64,000 bases of DNA from assembly GCA_027490915.1 (NCBI GenBank), contig JAIXXG010000058.1, positions 1 to 64,000 on the forward strand, in the 5' to 3' direction. The position numbers were made by a program, and so were the translations under genes. The notes below the pieces were generated by a model, which saw only the letters and a program-made list of their open reading frames with translations, was not told the origin of the DNA and did no database searches. Within the stretch, counting starts at the first letter, position 1, and each line of letters begins with the position of its first letter. This stretch comes from Microbacteriaceae bacterium. GTDB taxonomy: Bacteria > Actinomycetota > Actinomycetes > Actinomycetales > Microbacteriaceae. Below, piece after piece: positions 8,754 through 16,509 of the stretch.

Positions 8754-9364
8754 CTCCTGCACACCCCGCCGTCGGCCCGCTCGCCTTCGACGAGGGGGTG
8801 TGGACGCGCGACCCGATCTCGGCCGTGATCGGCAGCGACGGCGCCCTGACGGTCGAGGCGGTGCGGGGCAGCGACTGGTGGCGCGACACCGCGTACGGCT
8901 TCCGGCACGAGAACGGCCATGCCCTGCTGCGCCCCTGGGATGCGGGCACCGCGATCGAGGTGACCTTCGAGCTCACCGGCTTCACCGGAGAGTTCGACCA
9001 GGCCGGGCTCGCCGTGATCGTCGACGACGAGCACTGGATCAAAGCCGGAGTCGAGTTCAGCGACGGGCACCCGCAGCTCGGCGCGGTCGTCACCGTGGGC
9101 GCGAGTGACTGGTCGACCGGACGAGTCGACGACTGGGTGGGCAGCGCGGTGACCGTGCGAGCATCCCGCTTCGCCGACGCCGTGGTGATCCGCGCCCGCT
9201 CGAGCATCGACGGGGAGTGGCGCCTCGTGCGGGTCGCACGGTTTCCGCACGAGAACGCCCGCATCGGGCCGATGGTGTGCGCGCCCACGCGGTCGGGGCT
9301 CGCGGTGCGCTTCACCCACTGGGCCGCGACCGAGCCCGACGAGGCCCTGCATGCCGAGCAGTGA
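8750..9364 (+). CDS. DUF1349 (YesU-like) concanavalin-fold protein
   Basis: 204 residues, apparently cytoplasmic with no signal peptide. The Trp-rich segments SDWWRDTAYGFRHENGHALL, EFDQAGLAVIVDDEHWIKAG and GEWRLVRVARFP match DUF1349, a beta-sandwich family that includes Bacillus YesU and yeast regulation proteins of unknown activity. The ATG at 8750 overlaps the purU stop (ATGA), so it is co-translated with purU although no functional link is known. It may bind a carbohydrate, judging by fold only. Confidence 0.8.
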   Translation: MTPAHPAVGPLAFDEGVWTRDPISAVIGSDGALTVEAVRGSDWWRDTAYGFRHENGHALLRPWDAGTAIEVTFELTGFTGEFDQAGLAVIVDDEHWIKAGVEFSDGHPQLGAVVTVGASDWSTGRVDDWVGSAVTVRASRFADAVVIRARSSIDGEWRLVRVARFPHENARIGPMVCAPTRSGLAVRFTHWAATEPDEALHAEQ

Positions 9365-9452
9365 CTCCGCGCACCGGCGCAGCGGGCAATGAGGCCGTGG
9401 GGCAAACCCTTCAGGTCGGCACAGCGAATATCCACCGAGACCCGACAGGCTG

Positions 9453-9506
9453 ATGAGCAGCGGCTGGATGCCGCCTGAGTCCGACGACGCCCAGGAGACA
9501 CGATGA
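9453..9506 (+). other. Possible 17-codon upstream reading frame coupled to the FMN lipoprotein gene
   Basis: ATG at 9453 begins MSSGWMPPESDDAQETR and stops at a TGA overlapping the ATG at 9503 (ATGA). The ribosome binding site for the next gene (CCAGGAG) lies inside it. It has only a weak AGG before its own start and no known homologue that I recognise, so it may be chance. Confidence 0.2.
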
Positions 9507-9937
9507 CCCGCATGATGACCGGCCGCGCCCGCACGACCGCCGCGCGCGTCGCCGCCCCGATCGGCGCGACCGCCGCGCTGCTCGGAACCCTGACCGGCTG
9601 CTCGACCGCCGCCGAGGCGGAGGTTCCGATCGACGCGAGCTACCGCGACGGCACCTACCAGGCGAACGGCACCTACGAGTCGCCCAACGGCAGCGAGAAC
9701 ATCATCGTGCTCATCGAGCTCGAGAACGACATCGTCACCGACGTCGAGATCACGACCAACCCCAACAACCCCACGACGGCCAACTACCAGGGCCAGTTCG
9801 CCGACGGCATCGGCGACATCGTCATCGGGGAGGACATCGACACGCTCGATGTCACCGTGGTCGCGGGTTCGTCGCTGACCAGCAACGGCTTCCGCGAGGC
9901 GATCGCCGCCATCAAGGCCGAAGCCGTCGAGAGCTGA
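9503..9937 (+). CDS. FMN-binding-domain lipoprotein (extracytoplasmic flavin carrier)
   Basis: 144 residues. A signal peptide with lipobox LTGC (Cys33) is followed by an FMN-binding domain (about 45-144; YRDGTYQANGTYESPNG then FADGIGDIVIG). In this family a Thr or Ser in an SGAT-like motif near the C terminus carries covalently bound FMN. Here the equivalent segment is VVAGSSLTSNGF, a degenerate version with Ser at the acceptor position and no Asp at the usual place. The next gene is ApbE, the enzyme that attaches the FMN, and the third is an RnfD-like electron donor, so this lipoprotein is probably the outer-face electron carrier. AGGAG lies upstream of the ATG. Confidence 0.85.
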   Translation: MTRMMTGRARTTAARVAAPIGATAALLGTLTGCSTAAEAEVPIDASYRDGTYQANGTYESPNGSENIIVLIELENDIVTDVEITTNPNNPTTANYQGQFADGIGDIVIGEDIDTLDVTVVAGSSLTSNGFREAIAAIKAEAVES

Positions 9938-9951
9938 GCCCGGCACCGCCC

Positions 9952-10869
9952 GTGAGCCCCGCGACCCGTCTCGAGCCCACCGCGTTCGAGGCGATCGGCA
10001 CCTCCTGGCGCATCGGGGTCGGCGGGGCGCTGACGCCGACGTCGTCGCTCGGTGCGCCGCTCTCGGCCGATGACCGCGCCGCCGTGCTCGCCCGCATCGA
10101 GCAGTTCGACCGCGACTGGTCGCGCTTCCGCGACGACTCGCTCGTCGCCCGCATCGCGCGCGAGCCGGGGTCATGGAGCCTGCCCGCCGACGCCGAACCG
10201 CTGCTCGACCTCTACGAGCGGCTGCACGCGGCGACGGATGCCCGCCTGAGCCCCCTCGTCGGCGCGAGCCTCGAACGGCTCGGCTACGACGCCGCCTACC
10301 GCCTGCTTCCCGCCGGCGAGCCGCTGCCCGCACCGAGCTGGCAGGATTCGCTCGCCCTGCGCCGCACGTCCGCCGGCCTCGTCCTCGACACCGCGGCGCC
10401 CGTGCTGCTCGATGTGGGGGCGGCCGGCAAGGGGTACCTCGTCGACCTGGTGGGCGAGCTGCTCGTGCAGCGCGGGCTGCCCGACACGGTGGTCGACGCG
10501 AGCGGCGACGTGCGCGTGCGGGGGGAGCGCAGCATCCGCGTGGCCCTCGAGAACCCGTTCGACCCGACGAAGGCGCTCGGCGTCGTCGAGCTGCGCGATC
10601 AGGCCCTGTGCGCCTCGGCGACGACGCGGCGCGCCTGGGGCGACGGGCTGCACCACATCATCGACGCGATCACCGGCCGCCCGGTCGACGCCGTCGTCGC
10701 GACCTGGGTCATCGCCGACTCCGCGCTCGTGGCCGATGGCGTCGCGACGGCGATGTTCCTGGCCGACCCGGCGCGTCTGTGCAGGGTTTTCGCGGTGGAA
10801 TGGGTTCGACTGATGGCTGACGGGCGGCTCGAGGCGAGCGCCGGTCTTCGAGGGGAGCTGTTCGCATGA
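9952..10869 (+). CDS. apbE: FAD:protein FMN transferase (ApbE family)
   Basis: 305 residues. ApbE proteins use FAD to attach FMN to a Thr or Ser of exported proteins, with Mg2+. Visible family motifs are FEAIGTSWRI at the start, FDRDWSRFRDDSLV, LLDVGAAGKGYLVDLV, VVDASGDVRVRG and the C-terminal HHIIDAITGRPVD with VIADSALVADGVATAMFL. No signal peptide or lipobox is evident, unlike many homologues, so it may act in the cytoplasm or use another export route. GTG start at 9952, 14 bases after the lipoprotein stop; the stop overlaps the next ATG by four bases. Target: almost certainly the preceding lipoprotein. Confidence 0.9.
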   Translation: MSPATRLEPTAFEAIGTSWRIGVGGALTPTSSLGAPLSADDRAAVLARIEQFDRDWSRFRDDSLVARIAREPGSWSLPADAEPLLDLYERLHAATDARLSPLVGASLERLGYDAAYRLLPAGEPLPAPSWQDSLALRRTSAGLVLDTAAPVLLDVGAAGKGYLVDLVGELLVQRGLPDTVVDASGDVRVRGERSIRVALENPFDPTKALGVVELRDQALCASATTRRAWGDGLHHIIDAITGRPVDAVVATWVIADSALVADGVATAMFLADPARLCRVFAVEWVRLMADGRLEASAGLRGELFA

Positions 10870-12350
10870 GGGCACGCATCGACGCACTGACCGGCCGGGT
10901 CAGCATGTACCGGCTGGCCACGATCACGCTCGCGATCGTGCTCGCACAGGCGGTGCTGTTCGCGTTTCTCGACGTGATCGGGCCCGACCCCTACGCGATC
11001 CTCGGCACGCTCGGCGTCGTGATCGTCGCGACCCTCGGGGCGAACGAGCTGGCCGCCCGGCTCGCCCGGGTCGTGCCGCACCGCGAGTCGAGTGTCATCA
11101 CGGCGCTCATCATCACCTGCCTCGTGCCGCCGACACTCACAACCGCCGGGCTCATTGTCGCCGCCGGGGCGAGCGTTCTCGCCGCGCTGTCGAAGTATCT
11201 GCTGGTCTGGCGAGGCCGGCACCTGTTGAACCCTGCCGCGACCGGCGTATGGGTCGCGGGGCTGATCGCGTTTCCGTTCGGTCTCGCGGCCGGCATCTGG
11301 TGGGTCGTCACGCCAGCGCTTCTGCCCGCGGTCGCGATCGGCGCGCTTCTGCTTCTCGACCGCACTCGACGACTCGACGTCGGTCTCGTATTCATCGTGG
11401 TCGCCATCATCATCAGCGGCAGCCGCCTCGTGATGACAGGGAGCGACCCTCTGGGGGCAGCGTGGACCGTCCTATCGCTCTACCCAGTGGTGTTCTTGGC
11501 CGGGTACATGCTCAGCGAGCCGCTGACCCTGCCGCCGCTGCGATGGCAGCGCTGGCTCGCCGCCGCCGTGACGGCTGTGGCCTTCTCGGTGCCGTTCAGC
11601 CTCGGCCCGATCTACAACTCTCCCGAGCTCGCCCTCGTGCTCGGCAACATCGTGGCGTTCGCGGTCTCGCGCCGCGGCGGCGTCGCGCTGCGGCTCGTCG
11701 AGCGCACCCCGCTCTCCGACCACGCCACCGAGTACCGCTTCGAGCCCTCGCGCCGGCTCGCCTTCGAGGCCGGGCAGTACCTCGAGCTGCACCTGCCGCA
11801 TCGCGCCGACATCCGCGGCACGCGCCGCACGTTCTCGATCGCGTCGGCGCCCGAGCTGGCCGCGGCTGAGCAGCCGAGCGTCGCGATCGGCCTGCGCACC
11901 CCCGAGGGCGGCAGCTCGTTCAAGGCCGCGCTCGCGCAGCTCGAGCCCGGAACCCGCATCGCCGTCACCCAGGTCGCCGGCGACTTCCTGCTGCCGCGCG
12001 ACCCGGCGGTGCCGCTGCTCATGGTCGCGGGCGGCATCGGCATGACGCCGTTCGCGAGCCAACTCGCGAGCCTCGCCGCGCGGGGCGAGCAGCGCGACAT
12101 CGTGCTGCTCGTCGTCAGCTCGAACCCCGGCGAGGTGCTCTACCGCGAGGCGGCCGAGGCCGCGGGAGCCCGCATCGTCGAGGCCTCCCCCGATCAGCTG
12201 ACGCCGGATGCCCTCCGCGCGCTCGTGCCCGACCTCGCCGCCCGGCGCGGGTTCGTCTCGGGGGCGCCGTCGCTCGTCGCCGCGGCCCGCACGGCCCTCC
12301 GTCGGGCCGGAGTGCGCCGCGTGCACACCGACTACTTCGCGGGGTACTAG
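10866..12350 (+). CDS. RnfD/NqrB-like membrane domain fused to a ferredoxin-NADP reductase-type domain
   Basis: 494 residues. Residues 1-270 hold about ten hydrophobic segments with an RnfD-like HLLNPAATGVWV motif at 119-130. Residues 275-494 form an FNR module: FAD-binding RRTFSIAS (320-327), NAD(P)-binding GGIGMTPF (389-396), FVSGAPSLV and a C-terminal YFAGY. NAD(P)H would be oxidised by the cytoplasmic FNR part and electrons passed through the membrane part to the flavinylated lipoprotein. Similar fusions beside ApbE are known in surveys of flavin-based extracytosolic electron transfer, but the final acceptor is unknown. The SGAT-type FMN site of true RnfD/NqrB is not obvious. Third gene of a tight operon. 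Confidence 0.85.
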   Translation: MRARIDALTGRVSMYRLATITLAIVLAQAVLFAFLDVIGPDPYAILGTLGVVIVATLGANELAARLARVVPHRESSVITALIITCLVPPTLTTAGLIVAAGASVLAALSKYLLVWRGRHLLNPAATGVWVAGLIAFPFGLAAGIWWVVTPALLPAVAIGALLLLDRTRRLDVGLVFIVVAIIISGSRLVMTGSDPLGAAWTVLSLYPVVFLAGYMLSEPLTLPPLRWQRWLAAAVTAVAFSVPFSLGPIYNSPELALVLGNIVAFAVSRRGGVALRLVERTPLSDHATEYRFEPSRRLAFEAGQYLELHLPHRADIRGTRRTFSIASAPELAAAEQPSVAIGLRTPEGGSSFKAALAQLEPGTRIAVTQVAGDFLLPRDPAVPLLMVAGGIGMTPFASQLASLAARGEQRDIVLLVVSSNPGEVLYREAAEAAGARIVEASPDQLTPDALRALVPDLAARRGFVSGAPSLVAAARTALRRAGVRRVHTDYFAGY

Positions 12351-12429
12351 GTCGCACGCGACACCCAGCGAACACCGCGTCAACGGTCCAGAAGCACCGC
12401 TGACCAGGCATTTCGCTGTGCGCGAAAGA

Positions 12430-12456
12430 CTGGCACTCGCATAGCGAGAGTGCTAA
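12430..12456 (+). promoter_or_regulatory. CIRCE operator (HrcA site) upstream of hsp20
   Basis: CTGGCACTC, nine bases, then GAGTGCTAA. This is the 9-9-9 CIRCE geometry with two mismatches in the left arm. The right arm overlaps TAATCT (12454-12459), a good -10 box, so HrcA bound here would block transcription. Confidence 0.9.
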
Positions 12457-12466
12457 TCTCGTCGTA

Positions 12467-12487
12467 GTTGAGCCACCTCGACTCAAC
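12467..12487 (+). promoter_or_regulatory. HAIR operator (HspR site) upstream of hsp20
   Basis: GTTGAGC, seven bases, then ACTCAAC: the HspR-associated inverted repeat (consensus CTTGAGT-N7-ACTCAAG) with correct spacing. It lies 10 bases after the CIRCE element, within the transcribed leader. Confidence 0.85.
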
Positions 12488-12535
12488 TTCAGTACCAGCG
12501 CAGCCGCCCACCCGGCGGCGAGGAGATGGGAGACC

Positions 12536-12961
12536 GTGATGATGATGAACCTCGACCCGTTCCGCGAGCTCGACCGCATGGCCGCGACGCTGCTCGACCG
12601 TCGCGACACTCCGCGCGTCATGCCAATCGATCTCTATCGCGATGCCGACCACTTCGTGCTGACGGCCGAGCTGCCGGGCGTCGACCCGGGCAGCGTCGAT
12701 GTCGACGTCGACGGCCAGATGCTGACCATCCGCGCCGAGCGCACGCCGCGCTCGCAGGACGGCGTGCAGTGGCTCGCGCGCGAGCGTGCCGCTGGCACGT
12801 TCCAGCGACAGCTGACTCTCGGCCGCGACATCGACACCGAGAGCATCTCGGCCCACTACGAGAACGGTGTGCTGAGCGTCATGATCCCCGTGGCCGAGAA
12901 GGCGAAGCCGCGCAAGATCGCCATCGCGACCGCGAGCGACCGCGCCGAGGTGACCGCCTAG
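12536..12961 (+). CDS. Hsp20/alpha-crystallin family small heat-shock protein
   Basis: 141 residues. A short N-terminal arm (NLDPFRELDRMA) leads into an alpha-crystallin domain of about 90 residues: FVLTAELPGVDPGSVDVDVD, LTIRAER, and YENGVLSVMIPV near the end, which is the conserved GVL motif. It is an ATP-independent holdase for unfolding proteins in the cytoplasm. The start is a GTG followed by three ATG codons at 12536-12547; AGGAG and GGGAG at 12521-12532 do not settle which is used. CIRCE and HAIR elements upstream make it strongly heat-inducible through both HrcA and HspR. Convergent with the metal ATPase, ten bases between stops. Confidence 0.93.
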   Translation: MMMMNLDPFRELDRMAATLLDRRDTPRVMPIDLYRDADHFVLTAELPGVDPGSVDVDVDGQMLTIRAERTPRSQDGVQWLARERAAGTFQRQLTLGRDIDTESISAHYENGVLSVMIPVAEKAKPRKIAIATASDRAEVTA

Positions 12962-12971
12962 GCGGCCACCC

Positions 12972-14915
12972 TCACCGGTCGACCGGCGGCCGTGCGGGCC
13001 CCGTGCCGAGCGACGCCTCTGCGTCGGGCACGGGGCCCGTCTTCGTGCCGCGCGACCGCGGCGCAGCATCCAGCCCCGGAACGGGAGCGACCCCGGCACG
13101 CACGGCCCGCAGGGCGCCGAGAATCGCGATCAGGTCGACGGCCTCCTGCAGCGTGGCGCCGACCACGGCGGGCAGCAGCCCGACCGCGGCGACAAGCATG
13201 AGGCCGACCGAGATGACGATGCCGAGCCCGATGCTCTGCAGGGCGATGCGCACCGTGCGACGGCCGATCGCGACCGCGCGGGCGACGCGCGCGATGTCGT
13301 CGAGCAGGATCACGACGTCGGCCGACTCGCTCGCCGCCGTCGAGCCCTTCGCCCCCATCGCGATGCCGACGTCGCTCACGGCCAGCACGGGAGCGTCGTT
13401 GACGCCGTCGCCGACCATGACGACCGGGCGCGGCTGGGCCTCGCGGATGATGCGCACCTTGTCGTCGGGCAGGCACTCGGCGTGCAGCTCGGTGATGCCG
13501 AGCGACGCGGCGATCGGCGCGGCCGTCGCCGCGACGTCGCCGGTGACCATGAGGATGCGCTGGGCTCCGAGCCCGCGCAGGGCGACGAGGGTGTCGGCCG
13601 CGTCGTCGCGCACCGCATCCCGCAGCACGATGATGCCGGCGAAGCGGCCGTCGACCGCCGCGTAGACCACGGCCGCGCCGCTCTCGGCCTCGTGCGGCAC
13701 GAGGTCGGCGGCGTGCTCGGCGACGAAGGCGGGCTTGCCGACGCGCACGCGGCGACCGTCGATGGTCGCCTCGACGCCGAAGGTCGCGACCTCGCGCGCG
13801 TCGGCCGAGGGGCTGAGGGCTCCGGCGCGGTCGAGGGCCGCTTGCTGGATGGAGGCGGCGAGCACGTGCGACGAGTACTGCTCGGCCGATCCCATGAGGT
13901 GCAGCAGCTCGCGCTCGTCGAACCCGGGCTGCGCGTGCACGCCGACGACGGCGGGTCGGCCCTGGGTGAGCGTGCCGGTCTTGTCGAAGGCGACCGTGCG
14001 CACGCGGGCGAGCTTCTCGAGCGAGGCCGCGCTCTTCATGACGATGCCGCGCTTGGCCGCGCTGCTCATGCCGCCCATGAAGGCCACCGGGGCGGCGATG
14101 AGCAGCGGGCACGGCGTGGCGACGACCAGCACCTCGGCGAACCGCACCGGGTCGCCGCTGATCGCCCATGCGACGCCGGCGATCGCGAGCGAGACGCCCG
14201 TGAAGGGCAGGGCGTAGCGATCGGCGAGACGCACGAGCGGGGCCTTGCTGCTCGAGGCCTCGCGCACGAGCTCGACGATGCGCTGGTACTGCGAGTCGGC
14301 GGCGACGGCGGTCGCGACGACCTGGATCGCGGCGGGCCCGTTGACCGAGCCGCTCAGAACGGTGTCACCGATCGCCTTGTCGACCGGCAGGCTCTCGCCG
14401 GTGAGCGACGACTCGTCGAGACTGCCGAGCCCGCTCGCGAGCTCGCCGTCGACGGGCAGGATCTCGGCCGGACGCACGAGCAGCCGATCGCCCACCCGCA
14501 CGGCGTCGGCGGGGATGTCGACGACCGAGCCGTCGGCCTCGATGCGGTGCGCCTGCTGCGGCACGCGGTCGAGCAGGGCGCGCAGCTCGCGCTGGGCGCG
14601 GCCCGCGGCGGCGACCTCGAGCGCCTCCCCGCCGGCGAGCATGAACACGATGATCAGGCTCGCCCAGTACTCCCCCACCGCGACCGTGCTGACGATCGCG
14701 GTGACGGCCAGGATGTCGAGGCCGAACTGCTTCGCGAGCAGCCCCCGCAGCATGCGCACCGCCTCCATCGCGGCGATGCCGAGGGCGTAGAGCGAGACCA
14801 GCCAGCGCGCGGGCGGCTCGAGCCCGCCGAGTGCGAGGGCCCCCGCGACCGCGGCGATGAGCAGCGTCAGGGCGACCAGCGGGAAGCGGCGCACGAGCGC
14901 GAGGGGGCGGGGCAT
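12972..14915 (-). CDS. P1B-type heavy-metal-translocating ATPase
   Basis: 647 residues. P-type motifs are TGES (172-175), TPCPLL in the transport helix (267-272), phosphorylation motif DKTGTLT (311-317) and GDGVND (502-507). There is no N-terminal CxxC metal-binding domain. The usual CPC/CPx is TPC, a variant reported in the less-studied P1B-5 group, some linked to nickel or iron. The HP dipeptide after SAEQYSSH is HV, so that motif is degenerate. The metal is uncertain; the CsoR-type operator upstream of the adjacent small gene suggests copper or nickel. ATG start with GGAG one base upstream and TAGACA seven bases upstream, so translation may be leaderless or driven from the upstream gene. 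The C-terminal 25 residues lie over a terminator hairpin. Confidence 0.88.
   Translation of the reverse strand: MPRPLALVRRFPLVALTLLIAAVAGALALGGLEPPARWLVSLYALGIAAMEAVRMLRGLLAKQFGLDILAVTAIVSTVAVGEYWASLIIVFMLAGGEALEVAAAGRAQRELRALLDRVPQQAHRIEADGSVVDIPADAVRVGDRLLVRPAEILPVDGELASGLGSLDESSLTGESLPVDKAIGDTVLSGSVNGPAAIQVVATAVAADSQYQRIVELVREASSSKAPLVRLADRYALPFTGVSLAIAGVAWAISGDPVRFAEVLVVATPCPLLIAAPVAFMGGMSSAAKRGIVMKSAASLEKLARVRTVAFDKTGTLTQGRPAVVGVHAQPGFDERELLHLMGSAEQYSSHVLAASIQQAALDRAGALSPSADAREVATFGVEATIDGRRVRVGKPAFVAEHAADLVPHEAESGAAVVYAAVDGRFAGIIVLRDAVRDDAADTLVALRGLGAQRILMVTGDVAATAAPIAASLGITELHAECLPDDKVRIIREAQPRPVVMVGDGVNDAPVLAVSDVGIAMGAKGSTAASESADVVILLDDIARVARAVAIGRRTVRIALQSIGLGIVISVGLMLVAAVGLLPAVVGATLQEAVDLIAILGALRAVRAGVAPVPGLDAAPRSRGTKTGPVPDAEASLGTGPARPPVDR
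12996..13038. terminator. Hairpin inside the ATPase 3' coding end, likely hsp20 terminator
   Basis: GGGCCCCGTGCC (12996-13007) pairs with GGCACGGGGCCC (13027-13038), and CGACGC with GCGTCG inside, giving 12 plus 6 perfect pairs with a three-base bulge. It lies 35 bases past the hsp20 stop but within the last codons of the opposing ATPase gene. No T-run follows. Confidence 0.6.
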
Positions 14916-14969
14916 GCTCCTGTGTCTAGCGCCTCGAGGCCGTCGGCGCCAATGCCGCCCGGCGGCGCA

Positions 14970-15086
14970 CTAGCCGCAGGTGCAGCGCTCGGACTGGGGC
15001 ACGCCCTCGAGCGCCTGCTCGATGTGCAGACCGCAGCCGGCCCAGGTGACCTTGCCGCACGCGGAGCAGCGGACGGGTGAGCACAT
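14970..15086 (-). CDS. 38-residue Cys-rich small protein
   Basis: Sequence begins MCSPVRCSACGKVTWAGCG and ends PQSERCTCG: six Cys (2, 7, 10, 18, 36, 38) and one His in 38 residues, including CSAC and CTC pairs. Very similar tiny proteins are common in actinobacteria, where they are annotated as hypothetical. The pattern suggests a zinc-ribbon or metal-binding peptide. The ATG at 15086 has AAGGAA seven bases upstream. It is preceded by a CsoR-type operator and followed 54 bases later by the P1B ATPase start on the same strand, so the two may form a metal-responsive operon, with this peptide as a metallochaperone or buffer. That role is inference. Confidence 0.75.
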   Translation of the reverse strand: MCSPVRCSACGKVTWAGCGLHIEQALEGVPQSERCTCG

Positions 15087-15133
15087 AGCGGTTCCTTTCA
15101 GAGGATGCTGAACCCCGGTCGGGGCATGGATTG

Positions 15134-15162
15134 AGGATACCCCCGGGGGTATATCTGCGCAA
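15134..15162 (-). promoter_or_regulatory. CsoR-type operator within a promoter
   Basis: The palindrome ATACCCCCGGGGGTAT (15137-15152) is perfect and matches the style of CsoR-family sites (AT-rich ends around a C-run/G-run). On the minus strand a -35 box TTGCGC (15157-15162) and a -10 box TATCCT (15134-15139) are exactly 17 bases apart with the palindrome between and over them. A repressor bound here would exclude RNA polymerase until metal is present. No CsoR gene is in the window. Confidence 0.75.
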
Positions 15163-15184
15163 CTCCGAGACCCGTGCGCCGAAA

Positions 15185-15223
15185 CGAGGGATGCCCGGGG
15201 CACGCGGCCCCGGGCATCCCTCG
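15185..15223 (-). terminator. icd terminator
   Basis: A perfect 17-bp stem with arms at 15185-15201 and 15207-15223 around a five-base loop, 11 bases after the icd stop. On the minus strand the stem is followed by TTTCG. Confidence 0.85.
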
Positions 15224-15234
15224 ATCAGCGGCGA

Positions 15235-16449
15235 CTAGCCGAGCCGGGCCTTGAGGTTCTCGTCGAGCGCGGCGAGGAAGTCCTCCGTGGTGAGGAAGGG
15301 CTGCTCGGGGCTGATGAGGATCGCCAGGTCTTTCGTCATCTTGCCGCTCTCGACCGTCGTGATCACGACGTCCTCGAGCGTCTCGGCGAAGGTGATCAGC
15401 GCCTGGTTGCCGTCGAGCTTGCCGCGGTGCATGAGGCCGCGGGTCCACGCGAAGATCGACGCGATCGGGTTGGTCGACGTCGGCTTGCCCTGCTGGTGCT
15501 GGCGGTAGTGGCGCGTGACGGTGCCGTGCGCGGCCTCGGCCTCGACGACCTTGCCGTCGGGGCTGGTCAGCACGCTCGTCATGAGACCGAGTGAGCCGAA
15601 GCCCTGGGCGACGGTGTCGCTCTGCACGTCGCCGTCGTAGTTCTTGCAGGCCCAGACGTAGCCGCCCTCCCACTTCATGGCCGAGGCGACCATGTCGTCG
15701 ATGAGGCGGTGCTCGTAGGTGATGCCGGCGGCCGCGAACTGGCTCTTGAACTCGTTCTCGAAGACCTCCTCGAACAGATCCTTGAAGCGGCCATCGTAGG
15801 CCTTCAGGATCGTGTTCTTGGTCGAGAGGTAGACGGGGTAGCTGCGGGCCAGGCCGTAGTTGAGCGAGGCGCGCGCGAAGTCGCGGATCGACTCGTCGAG
15901 GTTGTACTGCACCTGCGCGACCCCGCTGCCGGGGGCCTGGTACACCTCGAACTTCAGCGGCTCCGAGCCGTCCTCTGGCGTGAACTCGACGGTGAGCGTG
16001 CCCTTCCCCTCGAAGCGGAAGTCGGTGGCGCGGTACTGGTCGCCGAAGGCGTGACGGCCGATGATGATCGGCTTGTTCCAGCCGGGCACGAGGCGCGGGA
16101 TGTTCGAGATGACGATCGGCTCGCGGAAGATCACGCCGCCGATGATGTTGCGGATCGTGCCGTTCGGGCTCTTCCACATCTTCTTGAGGCCGAACTCCTC
16201 GACGCGGGCCTCGTCGGGCGTGATGGTGGCGCACTTGACGCCGACGCCGTGCTTGATGATCGCGTGGGCGGCGTCGATCGTGACCTGGTCATCGGTCGCG
16301 TCGCGGTGCTCGATGCCGAGGTCGTAGTACTCGAGCGTGATGTCGAGGTAGGGGTGGATCAGGCGGTCTTTGATGAACTGCCAGATGATGCGGGTCATCT
16401 CGTCGCCGTCGAGCTCGACGACTGTTCCCTCGACCTTGATCTTCTCCAC
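15235..16449 (-). CDS. icd: NADP-dependent isocitrate dehydrogenase (eukaryotic-like dimeric type)
   Basis: 404 residues of the dimeric IDH type also found in eukaryotes. [18 protein letters not shown] starts the domain; SPNGTIRN is the substrate-binding loop, [18 protein letters not shown] carries metal-binding Asp, and [12 protein letters not shown] is the NADP-binding segment. It converts isocitrate to 2-oxoglutarate and makes NADPH in the TCA cycle. I chose GTG at 16449, with GGAAAGG nine bases upstream, over ATG at 16467, which has no ribosome binding site. A TCTCGATATCGAGA palindrome lies 61 bases upstream, the same as before sucC. Confidence 0.96.
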   Translation of the reverse strand: MEKIKVEGTVVELDGDEMTRIIWQFIKDRLIHPYLDITLEYYDLGIEHRDATDDQVTIDAAHAIIKHGVGVKCATITPDEARVEEFGLKKMWKSPNGTIRNIIGGVIFREPIVISNIPRLVPGWNKPIIIGRHAFGDQYRATDFRFEGKGTLTVEFTPEDGSEPLKFEVYQAPGSGVAQVQYNLDESIRDFARASLNYGLARSYPVYLSTKNTILKAYDGRFKDLFEEVFENEFKSQFAAAGITYEHRLIDDMVASAMKWEGGYVWACKNYDGDVQSDTVAQGFGSLGLMTSVLTSPDGKVVEAEAAHGTVTRHYRQHQQGKPTSTNPIASIFAWTRGLMHRGKLDGNQALITFAETLEDVVITTVESGKMTKDLAILISPEQPFLTTEDFLAALDENLKARLG

Positions 16450-16509
16450 TGCGGGGCGCCTTTCCATCGGTGATGTGCCGCGTGCCAGCCTAGCGGCTCG
16501 CCCGTGTTG

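Noticed and set aside
8750..9364. DUF1349 protein as a functional partner of PurU.
   Set aside because: The four-base overlap shows co-translation only; there is no known biochemical link.
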